53,025 nt of DNA from Candidatus Epulonipiscium sp. (GCA_012799415.1 JAAZLH010000167.1:1-53025); one strand, 5' to 3'. Numbered from the stretch's first letter, positions 25,196 through 34,055 are shown. Notes: generated by a model from the letters alone, not told the origin. Translations and numbers: made by a program.

Positions 25196-25224
25196 TTGAA
25201 TTTTTTGAATAAATCTGTTATGAT
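25196..25224 (+). promoter_or_regulatory. Sigma-A promoter of the OLE RNA
   Basis: TTGAAT (25196-25201), exactly 17 bases, TATGAT (25219-25224). The predicted start at about 25231 is eight bases before the first base of the closing helix of the RNA, which supports both calls. Confidence 0.72.
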
Positions 25225-25230
25225 ACTGTA

Positions 25231-25846
25231 CACAATCTTTTCTCAAAATTAAAGATGCAGTATTCTAGTCAACTTTTTTAATTCTGAAGACGGGCCTAAA
25301 AATCCGTTTAAGGGCATATCGATGAAGTTTCTGGTGTTGGCTGGTGACGCCCAGTCGCGGGCTGATGCTGGGAGTTAAGATTGAGGGGCGATCCACAACG
25401 GCATGTGGGCGTTGACCCTTCTTTCGTGGAGACCTGTGTATGTGGAAGTTTTTATAATCAATCTACGGCACAGGAGTAAACCTGTCATGCGGTTAACAGA
25501 GCTGTGGGCAGTGTAGCCTGCCTTGCGTAAAGAGGTGGAGGATATTGATTTACACCTATTTTCTTCGGCCAAAGAGAACAGGTGATTGTCAATTGAAACC
25601 CTTTTTGCAAAAGAGGCTAGGAATTTAAAAAGGTTGTTGAGGAAAACTCCTAGACTGTTCTATCTGAGGTATATTTAGGATTACAGTGTGGCTCATAGGC
25701 GATCTAGCTCTATTGTTGGTGACACAGTAGGAATTTATTTAAAGGGAAACCGCTTCTTTGGTGACAAAAAAGTATAAATTCGGGAAAACCTGCTGGACCT
25801 TAAGCTGCAAAATTTACTAAATGTATCGTCTTTAATTTTGAGAAAT
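25231..25846 (+). ncRNA. OLE RNA (ornate, large, extremophilic RNA)
   Basis: This block of about 615 bases is GC-richer than its surroundings, lacks any credible gene, and lies directly before a membrane protein gene within an ispA-dxs neighbourhood. That is the described setting and size of OLE RNA (about 610 nt) in extremophilic Firmicutes. A perfect helix closes it: 25239-25255 pairs with 25829-25845, extended by a G-T and a G-C pair. Internal hairpins are readily seen: ACGG/CCGT (25290/25304), CCCAG/CTGGG (25350/25368), CAACG/CGTTG (25396/25410), ACAGG/CCTGT (25470/25481) and GGCAG/CTGCC (25507/25518). OLE RNA forms a membrane-bound complex with OapA and other proteins and in Bacillus halodurans helps survival in cold, short-chain alcohols and magnesium imbalance. 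Identification rests on structure, size and context, without alignment. Confidence 0.92.
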
Positions 25847-25894
25847 TTCATTAGTCAATACATTATTTAATTATATATGAATTAGGAGATTGCT

Positions 25895-26485
25895 TTGAAA
25901 AATCATCCGTCTCAAAAAAAGTATAAAATAAAATTTAAGACAGCTTATCATAAGCCCATCAATTATACTTGGTTAGCAGGTATTACACTTGGAACTTTTT
26001 TGCTTGCAATTCTATTTGGATACATCTCTTTAATTTTAATGGAGTACGTGGGGATTCTAGGAGCTTCAATGGTGCTTATGATTTTAATATTAACAGGTAT
26101 TTTTTTCGATATTTTAGGTATTGCAGTTACGGCAGCAGACGAAGTTCCTTTTCACTCTATGGCATCTAATAAGGTAGCAGGAGCGAAGCAAAGTATTTTT
26201 CTTATTCGAAATGCAGGAGTAGTTGCTAATATCTGTAATGATGTCATTGGGGATATTTCAGGAATCATTTCTGGGACAGCAACCGGAGCCATATTATTGA
26301 AGATCAATGAAAATATGTCTCTTAACACGGTTTTATGGAGTATCTTATTAACTGCTATTGTAGCAGGCTTAACAGTTGGTGGTAAAGCTTTAGGAAAAGA
26401 ATTGGCATTAAAGCAATCCAACGAAATTGTCTATAAATTAGGTATGGTTCTTTATATTTTTGACAACCCTTTCCATAAAAAGTAG
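25895..26485 (+). CDS. oapA: OLE-associated membrane protein OapA
   Basis: The 196-residue protein has a basic N-terminus (KKYKIKFK) and about four hydrophobic segments (roughly 24-49, 51-75, 108-138, 144-167). It starts 49 bases after the OLE RNA closing helix at a TTG with AGGAG six bases upstream. OapA forms a dimer that holds OLE RNA at the cell membrane. The segment FDILGIAVTAADEVPFHSMA and the following AGAKQ...IRNAG look like the DUF21/CNNM transporter membrane domain, suggesting a link to magnesium transport; that resemblance is read by eye. The adjacent OLE RNA makes the call firm. Its stop codon lies inside the terminator stem. Confidence 0.9.
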   Translation: MKNHPSQKKYKIKFKTAYHKPINYTWLAGITLGTFLLAILFGYISLILMEYVGILGASMVLMILILTGIFFDILGIAVTAADEVPFHSMASNKVAGAKQSIFLIRNAGVVANICNDVIGDISGIISGTATGAILLKINENMSLNTVLWSILLTAIVAGLTVGGKALGKELALKQSNEIVYKLGMVLYIFDNPFHKK

Positions 26486-26501
26486 GGTTGTCAATTTTTT
26501 T
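26459..26501 (+). terminator. Terminator of the OLE RNA-oapA unit
   Basis: A stem of at least ten base pairs (TGACAACCCT 26461-26470 with AGGGTTGTCA 26484-26493, plus a T-A pair) is followed by a run of eight T. The right arm overlaps the oapA stop codon. It ends the OLE-oapA transcript before dxs. Confidence 0.88.
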
Positions 26502-26502
26502 G

Positions 26503-26523
26503 GAACTAAGAAAGTTCGTCTTG
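26503..26523 (+). repeat. Copy 1 of a dispersed 21-nt intergenic repeat
   Basis: The 21 bases GAACT...CTTG are identical, in inverted orientation, to 52652-52672. Both copies lie in intergenic DNA next to a terminator. Within the repeat GAACT and AGTTC can pair. The function is unknown. Confidence 0.7.
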
Positions 26524-26613
26524 CTTGTAAGGGACCAAAATTAAAAAAAAACACGTAAAAAATGCATTTTGCACTTTTCTTCAAAATTTATATTAAAATA
26601 AAGCAAAATATGG

Positions 26614-26619
26614 TATGAT
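26614..26619 (+). promoter_or_regulatory. Candidate -10 box before dxs
   Basis: TATGAT lies about 37 bases before the preferred dxs start, after the oapA terminator, so a promoter is needed here. No convincing -35 stands 17 bases upstream, only A/T-rich sequence. Confidence 0.35.
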
Positions 26620-26655
26620 ATAGATATGTGTGAATTTAACAAGGTAGGTGAAATT

Positions 26656-28551
26656 ATGAATAGAGGACTAGATAAAATTTCTTCACCAACAGATTTTAAA
26701 CATTACAACGTAGAACAATTAAAAATATTATCTCAAGAAATAAGAGATTTTTTATTAACATCTGTCAGCCAGACAGGAGGGCATTTAGGTTCAAACCTAG
26801 GGGTTGTAGAGTTAACCTTAGCTCTTCATTATTGTTTTGATTCACCTCAAGATAAGCTTATCTGGGATGTGGGGCACCAAGCCTATGTCCATAAAATAGT
26901 TACAGGTAGAAAAGATTTATTCTCTACCCTCCGTCAATTAGATGGGCTTAGTGGTTTCCCAAAAACCAGTGAAAGCTGTCATGACGTATTTAATACTGGG
27001 CATAGCTCTACCTCTATCTCAGCAGGCTTAGGGTTTGCAAAAGCAAGGGATTTAGCAAAAGAAAAATATTCTGTTATATCTATTATTGGAGATGGATCAT
27101 TAACTGGTGGTATGGCATTTGAGGCTCTTAATAATGCAGGGCAAGGGAATACTAATCTGATTGTTATCTTAAATGATAATCAAATGTCCATATCCCAAAA
27201 TGTAGGTGGATTGTCTCAGTATCTAAGCGAATTGAGAGCAGAACCTATTTATTTAGAAATTAAAGACGATGTGGAGCAGCTATTAAATAAAATACCTGGA
27301 ATTGGTCCTTCTTTGGTTCGTACTGTCGGAAAAGCCAAAGGAGGTATAAAATATCTTTTGGTACCAGGAATTTTGTTTGAAGAATTAGGTTTTACTTATT
27401 TGGGACCTATTGATGGACATGATTTGCCGTCTTTAATCAATGTATTTAAGAGGGCAAAAAAGATGAAAGGTCCTGTGTTCATTCACGTTAAAACTATTAA
27501 AGGTAAGGGGTATCAACCAGCAGAAGTAAAACCTTGTGGCTATCATGGGATTGGACCTTTTCAACTAGAAACAGGTCGACCTTTAATCACTACTAAAAAA
27601 GAGACTTATTCTGATGTTTTTGGGAAAACTATGGTGCAGTTGGGAAAGAAAGATCATAAATTAGTTGCCATTACAGCTGCTATGCCAGAAGGAACGGGAC
27701 TTCAGTTATTTGCAAAGACGTATCCAGAGCGTTTCTTTGATGTGGGTATTGCAGAACAACATGCCGTAACCTTTGCAGCAGGCCTAGCAGCGGGTGGATA
27801 TAAACCCGTTGTAGCCATCTACTCTTCATTCTTGCAAAGAAGTTATGATCAAATCATTCATGATGTATGTTTGCAAAATTTACCTGTTGTTTTTGCTATT
27901 GATCGAGCAGGTATTGTAGGAGCTGATGGAGAGACACATCAAGGCATCTTTGATTTATCTTATTTATCTCATATACCAAATTTAACTGTTATGGCACCTA
28001 AAAATAAAAGTGAGTTGGTTGAAATGCTCACTTTTGCCACAAATTTTAATGGTCCTATAGCAATTCGGTATCCACGAGGTGCAGCCTCCGAAATAAGTAC
28101 AGAGGTAGATACACCTATCGTGTATGGTCAAGGCGAGATGCTTTATATAGGGAAATCAGTAGGGATTATAGCTATTGGTGCCATGGTAGATATAGGACGT
28201 CAAGTAGTAGAAAACTTAAAAAAATATGGGATTCAAGCCTCTTTATTTAATGCAAGATTTGTTAAACCAATTGATGAAAAGCAAATTGCGGATATGGCAA
28301 CTAGGCATGATTATTTGTTTTCTCTTGAAGATAATTTGGTTTCAGGAGGGTTTGGAATGAAAGTAATGGAAACATTGATAAAATATAAAATGAGTCATAT
28401 TCCCTTTCATCCATTTGGTTTTTTTGATCAATTTATAGAGCAAGGATCCCCGGATGAACTTTATCAAAAATATCAACTAGATGCTAATAGCATCACAGAA
28501 CAAATAATTACTCAATATGAACAAGTTAAAGGCAAGGTGGCGAATGGATAA
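26656..28551 (+). CDS. dxs: 1-deoxy-D-xylulose-5-phosphate synthase
   Basis: The 631-residue thiamine diphosphate enzyme makes DXP from pyruvate and glyceraldehyde 3-phosphate, the first step of the MEP isoprenoid pathway. It shows HLGSNLGVVELTLALHY, the TPP motif GDGSLTGGMAFEALNNAG...NDNQMSIS, DGHD, and the transketolase parts GIAEQHAVTFAAGLA and DRAGIVGADGETHQG. The frame extends up to 26626, but the ATG at 26656 follows AAGGTAGGTG and matches family starts. The length is standard. It feeds IPP/DMAPP to the nearby ispA product. Confidence 0.96.
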   Translation: MNRGLDKISSPTDFKHYNVEQLKILSQEIRDFLLTSVSQTGGHLGSNLGVVELTLALHYCFDSPQDKLIWDVGHQAYVHKIVTGRKDLFSTLRQLDGLSGFPKTSESCHDVFNTGHSSTSISAGLGFAKARDLAKEKYSVISIIGDGSLTGGMAFEALNNAGQGNTNLIVILNDNQMSISQNVGGLSQYLSELRAEPIYLEIKDDVEQLLNKIPGIGPSLVRTVGKAKGGIKYLLVPGILFEELGFTYLGPIDGHDLPSLINVFKRAKKMKGPVFIHVKTIKGKGYQPAEVKPCGYHGIGPFQLETGRPLITTKKETYSDVFGKTMVQLGKKDHKLVAITAAMPEGTGLQLFAKTYPERFFDVGIAEQHAVTFAAGLAAGGYKPVVAIYSSFLQRSYDQIIHDVCLQNLPVVFAIDRAGIVGADGETHQGIFDLSYLSHIPNLTVMAPKNKSELVEMLTFATNFNGPIAIRYPRGAASEISTEVDTPIVYGQGEMLYIGKSVGIIAIGAMVDIGRQVVENLKKYGIQASLFNARFVKPIDEKQIADMATRHDYLFSLEDNLVSGGFGMKVMETLIKYKMSHIPFHPFGFFDQFIEQGSPDELYQKYQLDANSITEQIITQYEQVKGKVANG

Positions 28552-29368
28552 GCAGCAAAAAGAAAGACTAGATCTACTTCTCTTGCAACAAAACTTAGCA
28601 AATTCAAGAGAACAGGCAAAAGCATTTATTATGTCTGGTATTGTTTATGTCAATAATCAAAAAGAAGATAAGCCTGGCGTTAGGTTTCCAGTAAGTGCCA
28701 ATATTGAGGTGCGGCAAAATAAAAATCTATATGTTAGCCGAGGTGGGTATAAATTAGAAAAAGCATTACAAACGTTCCCAATTTCTTTAGAAGGTAGAAT
28801 AGCATTAGATATTGGCGCTTCTACGGGGGGGTTTACAGATTGTATGCTCCAAAATGGAGTAAAAAAAGTCTATGCCATAGATGTAGGATATGGTCAATTA
28901 GCATGGAGTCTTAGGCAAGATCCCCGTGTTATTTCCATGGAAAAAACAAATATTCGTTATGTAGTTCAAGAGGATTTGCCTGAAAAGGCAGATTTTGCCT
29001 CTATTGATGTATCCTTCATTTCTTTAGAAAAGGTATTGCCAGCCGTGAGCCACTTATTAAAAGACACAGGAGAGATTGTATGTTTAATTAAACCCCAGTT
29101 TGAAGCGGGGCGTGAGCAAATTGGTAAAAAAGGAGTTGTCAAAGATAAAAAGGTGCATCAGCAAGTAATCATAAATACAATTAGTTTTGTATCTGAACTT
29201 GGTTTATTTTCTTATGAACTAACCTATTCTCCTATTAAAGGACCAGAAGGAAATATTGAATATTTATTGCATCTTGGACTCTCTCCGCAGGAAGATAGCA
29301 ACACTATTGAAGAATGGGTAGCTAAAATTCAAAAAATAGTAGATGATGCTCACGAAAACTTGGAATAA
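28544..29368 (+). CDS. tlyA: TlyA-type rRNA 2'-O-methyltransferase
   Basis: The 274-residue protein has an N-terminal S4 RNA-binding domain (about 5-60, LDLLLLQQNLANSREQAKAF) and an FtsJ-type methyltransferase fold (DIGASTGGFTDCMLQNG, IKPQFEAG). This is the TlyA/YqxC family; in mycobacteria TlyA methylates 16S and 23S rRNA. The position between dxs and argR matches yqxC of B. subtilis. The ATG at 28544 overlaps the dxs stop by eight bases and is preferred over 28517. Confidence 0.92.
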   Translation: MDKQQKERLDLLLLQQNLANSREQAKAFIMSGIVYVNNQKEDKPGVRFPVSANIEVRQNKNLYVSRGGYKLEKALQTFPISLEGRIALDIGASTGGFTDCMLQNGVKKVYAIDVGYGQLAWSLRQDPRVISMEKTNIRYVVQEDLPEKADFASIDVSFISLEKVLPAVSHLLKDTGEIVCLIKPQFEAGREQIGKKGVVKDKKVHQQVIINTISFVSELGLFSYELTYSPIKGPEGNIEYLLHLGLSPQEDSNTIEEWVAKIQKIVDDAHENLE

Positions 29369-29385
29369 GGAGGCGAATAAAAGTA

Positions 29386-30282
29386 ATGAATATCGTTGGG
29401 TTAATTCCAAACGTGCAAAAAGATCCTCATTTACATCATACCCAGTTTTTTATTCATGGTTTAGAACAGAAAAATATAAATATTAAAGTGTCTGAAACAG
29501 TGGCTGATCTTTTAGAAAGGCAGGATCTAAAAAGTTCTACGACAGATCTCTATAAGCAAGTTGATTTTTTGATTGTCTTAGGAGGCGATGGAACGATTTT
29601 AAATGCAGCACGACAAGCCGCTCCCTTCTGTACTCCAATTTTAGGAGTAAACTTAGGAAAGTTAGGATTCTTAGCGGAAGTAGAAGAAGCCGCATCCTTT
29701 GATATTGTAGATCGCATTTTACAAGGTCAGTATCGGGTGGAACGACGAATGATGTTAGATATCAGTATTATTTCAAATGGGCAGCTTTTACCAGATCCCT
29801 TCATTGCTTTAAATGATGCGGTTATTACGAAAGGTGCTTTTTCAAGAATGATTGATTTACATATTTATGTAAATGATGAGTTTGTAAATATGTTTTCAGC
29901 AGATGGAATCATCATATCTACACCCACCGGATCTACAGGATATAATTTATCTGCAGGAGGACCCATTTTACATCCCTCTACAGAGATGATGGTAATTACT
30001 CCTATTTGCCCTCATTCTTTACATGCTAGATCCTTTGTTGTTTCCCAAGACGATGTTGTAACAATTCGTATTGGAGGAGAACGTATAGAGGAAGGGGCAG
30101 ATCTATTCGGCGAACTTACCCATGAAATTATGCTTACTGTAGACGGCCAATTAGGACATCGATTACAAGGCCAAGATGAAATTATTATTAAAAAATCATC
30201 TCAATATACTCATCTTATTAAGGCGTCTAATCAAAGTTTTTATGATATTCTGAGAAAAAAAATAGTAGGAAGTAGAAAGTGA
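29386..30282 (+). CDS. nadK: NAD kinase
   Basis: The 298-residue protein has the GGDGTIL motif (about 66-72) with its catalytic Asp, NLGKLGFLAE, and the TPTGSTGYNLSAGGP NAD-binding block. It phosphorylates NAD+ to NADP+ using ATP or polyphosphate. In B. subtilis nadK is elsewhere; the tlyA-nadK-argR-recN order seen here is frequent in Clostridia. TAAGGAGGC lies before the ATG, 17 bases after tlyA. Confidence 0.95.
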   Translation: MNIVGLIPNVQKDPHLHHTQFFIHGLEQKNINIKVSETVADLLERQDLKSSTTDLYKQVDFLIVLGGDGTILNAARQAAPFCTPILGVNLGKLGFLAEVEEAASFDIVDRILQGQYRVERRMMLDISIISNGQLLPDPFIALNDAVITKGAFSRMIDLHIYVNDEFVNMFSADGIIISTPTGSTGYNLSAGGPILHPSTEMMVITPICPHSLHARSFVVSQDDVVTIRIGGERIEEGADLFGELTHEIMLTVDGQLGHRLQGQDEIIIKKSSQYTHLIKASNQSFYDILRKKIVGSRK

Positions 30283-30291
30283 GGGTGAGTG

Positions 30292-30759
30292 ATGAAAACA
30301 GAACGACAAGCTAAGATATTACAATTAATCCAAGAAACTGATATTGAAACACAAGAAGAGCTTGCCAATAAACTTATTGCCAGTGGTTTACAAGTCACCC
30401 AGGCTACTGTTTCAAGGGATATTCGTGAACTTAAGTTAACGAAAATTACCACTCCTACAGGAGGACAAAAATATGCAGTATTATCTCAACCTGAACAGCA
30501 AATATCAGAAAAATTAATTCGCATTTTTAGGAATGGATTCTTGAGTATGGAGGTAGCACAAAATATTCTTGTGATTAAGACTTTAACAGGAATGGCTATG
30601 GCGGTAGCAGCATCTTTAGATTCCATGCACTTTCATGAAATCGTAGGGTGTGTTGCAGGTGATGATACGCTCTTTTGTGTTACTAGAAGTGAGCAACAAA
30701 CTGTTGAATTGATGAAAAAGTTGCAGCATTTTGTACAAGAAGAGGCAGAAGACGAATAA
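30292..30759 (+). CDS. argR: Arginine repressor ArgR/AhrC
   Basis: The 155-residue protein has an N-terminal winged helix (about 1-70, TQATVSRDIRELKLTKI recognition helix) and a C-terminal hexamerisation and arginine-binding domain (VAASLDSMHFHEIVGCVAGD then DTLF). ArgR represses arginine biosynthesis and activates catabolism on binding arginine. The ATG at 30292 has GAGGGTGA upstream; a GTG three bases earlier is too close. There are ten bases between it and nadK. Confidence 0.95.
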   Translation: MKTERQAKILQLIQETDIETQEELANKLIASGLQVTQATVSRDIRELKLTKITTPTGGQKYAVLSQPEQQISEKLIRIFRNGFLSMEVAQNILVIKTLTGMAMAVAASLDSMHFHEIVGCVAGDDTLFCVTRSEQQTVELMKKLQHFVQEEAEDE

Positions 30760-30798
30760 ACTGTGTTGAAGAAAATTTGTTTAGATGGGGGGAGATAA

Positions 30799-32502
30799 AT
30801 GTTAGTCCATCTATATGTAAAAAATATTGCTTTAATTGATGAAATTCATCTAGATTTACACGAATCATTTAATGTTTTAACGGGGGAAACTGGGGCCGGA
30901 AAATCCATCTTGATTGATTCTATTAACCTGGCTTTAGGAGGTCGAGTAAACAAAGATTTGATTCGTGCTCAAGAAGAAGAGGCGGTTGTTGAACTCCTTT
31001 TTAAAATTCATGAACCTAAAACGTTGAAAGTAATAGAAGACTTTGGACTTGGCGTAGATGGAGATAATCATTTGTTATTATCTAGGACAATTCAGCGGAC
31101 AGGCCGGAGTCTTTGCCGTATCAATGGACGTCCAGTTACTTTAAGTATGCTACAAGAAATCACCAAACATCTAATAGATGTACATGGGCAACATGAACAC
31201 CAATCTTTATTAAATATTGGAATGCATGTTGAATTATTAGACCAATTTTGTTCTAGGGATTTAGAAATTCAAAAACAAGCATTACTTGCTTTACATCATC
31301 AGTATCATCAACTGGACGAAAAAGCAAATCATCTTTCGTTAAATGAACAAGAAAAAATAAGAAGACTAGATCTTTTAGAATTTCAGCTTCATGAAATTGA
31401 TCAAGCTAAATTGAAGCCAGGAGAAGAAGAAGATTTACTTTCTCAAAGGAAGATTTTTTCTAATGCTCAGAAATTATCTACAGGGATCCATAAGGTGTAT
31501 CAACTTTTACAGCTAGAAGATGGAGAAAAAAACTCTGCTATTGAAAAATTAGGAGAAGCTACTGGTATTTTGCAAGAACTTACAGAATTCGATCCATCAC
31601 TTATGCTACTGTACCAAAATATTGATACACTCACTGTTCAACTTCAAGAATATAATAGAGACGTGGTTCACTATCTAGAAAACTTAGATCATGATCCACA
31701 TTTTCTAGATGAGATTGAACAACGACTTCATTTGATCTATCAACTAAAAAGAAAGTATGGTCATTCCATTGAAGAGATATTGGCTTACCGTGATCAAGTA
31801 TTACAAGAAATAGAAGAGTTGCAGCACAACCAAGAAAAGATAGGGATTTTACGCGCTGAAATGGATGTTATTGCCCAAGAAATGAAAACAATATGTCATG
31901 TGATTACTAAAGATAGAACAGAAACAGCTCTTTTGTTAGAAAAGAAGATTGAAACCAACCTTCACTCTTTACAACTCAAAGAGGCCCAGTTTAAAATTTC
32001 TATTGAGAGGAAAGAAACAATTTCAGCTCAAGGATGGGACCGAGTAGAGTTTTTAATTACTACGAATCCAGGGGAACCTCTAAAATCCTTAGCAAAAGTT
32101 GCATCTGGCGGAGAAATGTCGAGGATTATGTTAGCGATTAAAACAGTGCTTGCTGATGTAGATGAAATAGAAACTCTTATTTTTGATGAAATAGATACAG
32201 GTATTAGTGGGCGCACAGCTCAGAAAGTAGCGGAAAAAATTATGCTCATTGCTCAGCAACATCAAGTCATTTGTATTACACATTTGCCTCAAATTGCTGC
32301 TATGGCAGATGAGCATTACCTGATTGAAAAGACAACAGAAGGATCTCATGCAACAACAGCTATTCATCATCTCTGTGAAAAACAAGGAATTGAAGAATTA
32401 GCTCGTTTGGTTGGTGGAGCAGCTATTACAGATACAACAATAAAAAATGCACAAGAAATGAAACAAATGGCCACCCAATTAAAAGAAAAATTTCGAAAAT
32501 AA
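30799..32502 (+). CDS. recN: DNA repair ATPase RecN
   Basis: The 567-residue SMC-like protein has Walker A TGETGAGKSILIDSI (about 27-41) near the N-terminus, two long coiled-coil arms with a hinge region (about 150-390), the ABC signature LAKVASGGEMSRIMLAIK and Walker B LIFDEIDTGISGRTA (about 459-473). RecN gathers at double-strand breaks and promotes recombination. Its length and its location before spoIVB agree with other Firmicutes. GGGGGGAGA precedes the ATG. Confidence 0.96.
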   Translation: MLVHLYVKNIALIDEIHLDLHESFNVLTGETGAGKSILIDSINLALGGRVNKDLIRAQEEEAVVELLFKIHEPKTLKVIEDFGLGVDGDNHLLLSRTIQRTGRSLCRINGRPVTLSMLQEITKHLIDVHGQHEHQSLLNIGMHVELLDQFCSRDLEIQKQALLALHHQYHQLDEKANHLSLNEQEKIRRLDLLEFQLHEIDQAKLKPGEEEDLLSQRKIFSNAQKLSTGIHKVYQLLQLEDGEKNSAIEKLGEATGILQELTEFDPSLMLLYQNIDTLTVQLQEYNRDVVHYLENLDHDPHFLDEIEQRLHLIYQLKRKYGHSIEEILAYRDQVLQEIEELQHNQEKIGILRAEMDVIAQEMKTICHVITKDRTETALLLEKKIETNLHSLQLKEAQFKISIERKETISAQGWDRVEFLITTNPGEPLKSLAKVASGGEMSRIMLAIKTVLADVDEIETLIFDEIDTGISGRTAQKVAEKIMLIAQQHQVICITHLPQIAAMADEHYLIEKTTEGSHATTAIHHLCEKQGIEELARLVGGAAITDTTIKNAQEMKQMATQLKEKFRK

Positions 32503-32582
32503 AACATAATAAAATACAACTGAGTTCTACTTGCTTATTTCTATAATAGATCAAATCATTTCATCTTTTAAAATTTTGGAAA

Positions 32583-32611
32583 GTATAATCCTACTCCAAA
32601 AAGGTTATTTT
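32583..32611 (+). promoter_or_regulatory. Candidate forespore (sigma-F/sigma-G) promoter of spoIVB
   Basis: GTATA (32583-32587), a 15-base spacer and GGTTATTTT (32603-32611) fit the forespore consensus GYATA - N15 - GGnnAnAnT with one -10 mismatch. It lies in the 164-base gap between recN and spoIVB. B. subtilis spoIVB is made in the forespore under sigma-F and sigma-G. Confidence 0.48.
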
Positions 32612-32666
32612 AAAGATATAAAAGATTAGCTATTTAGTTAATTTTGGAGTTAGGAAGTGGGAAAAT

Positions 32667-33995
32667 ATGAGGCTCAGAAATTTTGGAAGAAAAAAAATAG
32701 TATCTATTATACTGTGCTTTTTTCTTTTTTTTATGGTGACAGTCAGTCTTTCTATTCATTTTTTTACATTGCCAGCAGAGATAAGAATGATTGCTGGTAA
32801 AAGCCATGAGTTTGAATTTAATCTTCCTTTAGAAGCAAAGATCATGGCTGAAAAACAAGGAGTTTTAAAAGTCAATCACCAGCCTGTAACAGAAAATATT
32901 CACATCAATTTGCGTAAACCTTTTCACATAGAATCTTCAGAAATAGGAACGCTTAATGTTCAGCTTCAATTATTTGGGGTTATTCCTCTTAAAAAGCTAA
33001 AAGTAGATATCATTCCAGATATGATGATGATTCCCTCTGGAAAAACAGTGGCAGTGCGAATCCAAACGGATGGTATTATGGTGCTAGGAACAGGTGTGGT
33101 GACAGGGGTAGATGGAGATATTCATGAGCCAAGTAAAGGGCTTTTACAATCAGGAGATTTGATTATGAGTGTAAATGGAAATCAAGTTTTAACTGCCCAA
33201 GAATTAGTAGAAAACATTGCTGATTTAGGTGAAAAACCTATACAACTTCAAATCAAGAGAGAGGAAGAAACCTTAGAAACTTGGGTACAACCTGTTAAAA
33301 ATAAGGATGAACAAACCTATAAGCTAGGAATTTGGGTTAGGGATAGCACACAAGGAATTGGTACGCTTACTTATATTAACCCTGAAACAATGACCTATGG
33401 TGCCTTGGGGCACGGAATTACAGATGTAGATACAAAACAATTGATGCCTATTCGCAAAGGAAATATTATGAAGACAGAAATCACAACTATCCGTAAAGGT
33501 GAAAAGGGAGCTCCAGGAGAATTAAGTGGTGCTATTGTTGAAACAGCTGATACAATCATAGGAAGTGTAGATGTAAATACAAGTCAAGGAGTTTTTGGTA
33601 AGATTAATCGAGAGCAACAAAAGGATGATTTACTCAAAGATGCTATTCCTATTGCATTACAGCATGATGTAGAAGAAGGGCCTGCCATTATTCGTTCCAA
33701 TATATCTGGAGATATAGTCGAAGAATTTACCATAGAAATTCAAAAGATTACAAGATATAATGATCAGACTGCAAAAGGGATGATTATTAAAATTACTGAT
33801 CCTCGTCTTTTAGATCAGACCAATGGAATTGTTCAAGGAATGAGCGGTAGTCCCATTATACAGAATGGAAAATTAATAGGAGCAGTGACTCATGTGTTTG
33901 TTCAGGAACCTTCCAAGGGATATGGAATTTTTATAGAAAATATGCTTAAAAAAGAGAAAGACATGGTAAATAATGGAAAAGTGACGTCTGAGTAA
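32667..33995 (+). CDS. spoIVB: SpoIVB signalling protease (S55)
   Basis: The 442-residue protein has an N-terminal membrane segment (about 13-33), a PDZ domain (about 150-215, GLLQSGDLIMSVNGNQV) and an S55 serine-protease domain. The catalytic Ser is in GMSGSPIIQNG (about 395) and the His in YGALGHGITD (about 249). SpoIVB is secreted from the forespore into the intermembrane space and triggers SpoIVFB cleavage of pro-sigma-K in Bacillus. In clostridia without that checkpoint it still lies before spo0A, as here. The ribosome site is AGGAAGTGG. Confidence 0.95.
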   Translation: MRLRNFGRKKIVSIILCFFLFFMVTVSLSIHFFTLPAEIRMIAGKSHEFEFNLPLEAKIMAEKQGVLKVNHQPVTENIHINLRKPFHIESSEIGTLNVQLQLFGVIPLKKLKVDIIPDMMMIPSGKTVAVRIQTDGIMVLGTGVVTGVDGDIHEPSKGLLQSGDLIMSVNGNQVLTAQELVENIADLGEKPIQLQIKREEETLETWVQPVKNKDEQTYKLGIWVRDSTQGIGTLTYINPETMTYGALGHGITDVDTKQLMPIRKGNIMKTEITTIRKGEKGAPGELSGAIVETADTIIGSVDVNTSQGVFGKINREQQKDDLLKDAIPIALQHDVEEGPAIIRSNISGDIVEEFTIEIQKITRYNDQTAKGMIIKITDPRLLDQTNGIVQGMSGSPIIQNGKLIGAVTHVFVQEPSKGYGIFIENMLKKEKDMVNNGKVTSE

Positions 33996-34026
33996 GGAAA
34001 AGCTCTAATTTCGCTGATATTTCTTA

Positions 34027-34055
34027 TTGATAATATGTCATTTAAAACGTATAAT
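34027..34055 (+). promoter_or_regulatory. Sigma-A promoter of spo0A
   Basis: TTGATA (34027-34032), 17 bases, perfect TATAAT (34050-34055). It lies 85 bases upstream of spo0A and leaves a leader of about 75 bases. This gives vegetative transcription independent of spoIVB. A clear sigma-H promoter or 0A box was not recognised by eye. Confidence 0.75.

Noticed and set aside
25375..25572. 65-codon open frame on the minus strand inside the OLE region
   Set aside because: It has no ribosome site or recognisable protein pattern and lies wholly inside the structured RNA.
25231..25846. Alternative RNA identities: RNase P RNA, tmRNA, group II intron
   Set aside because: No tRNA-like ends or tag frame for tmRNA and no intron domain V were seen. 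Size, neighbours and the following membrane protein fit OLE better.
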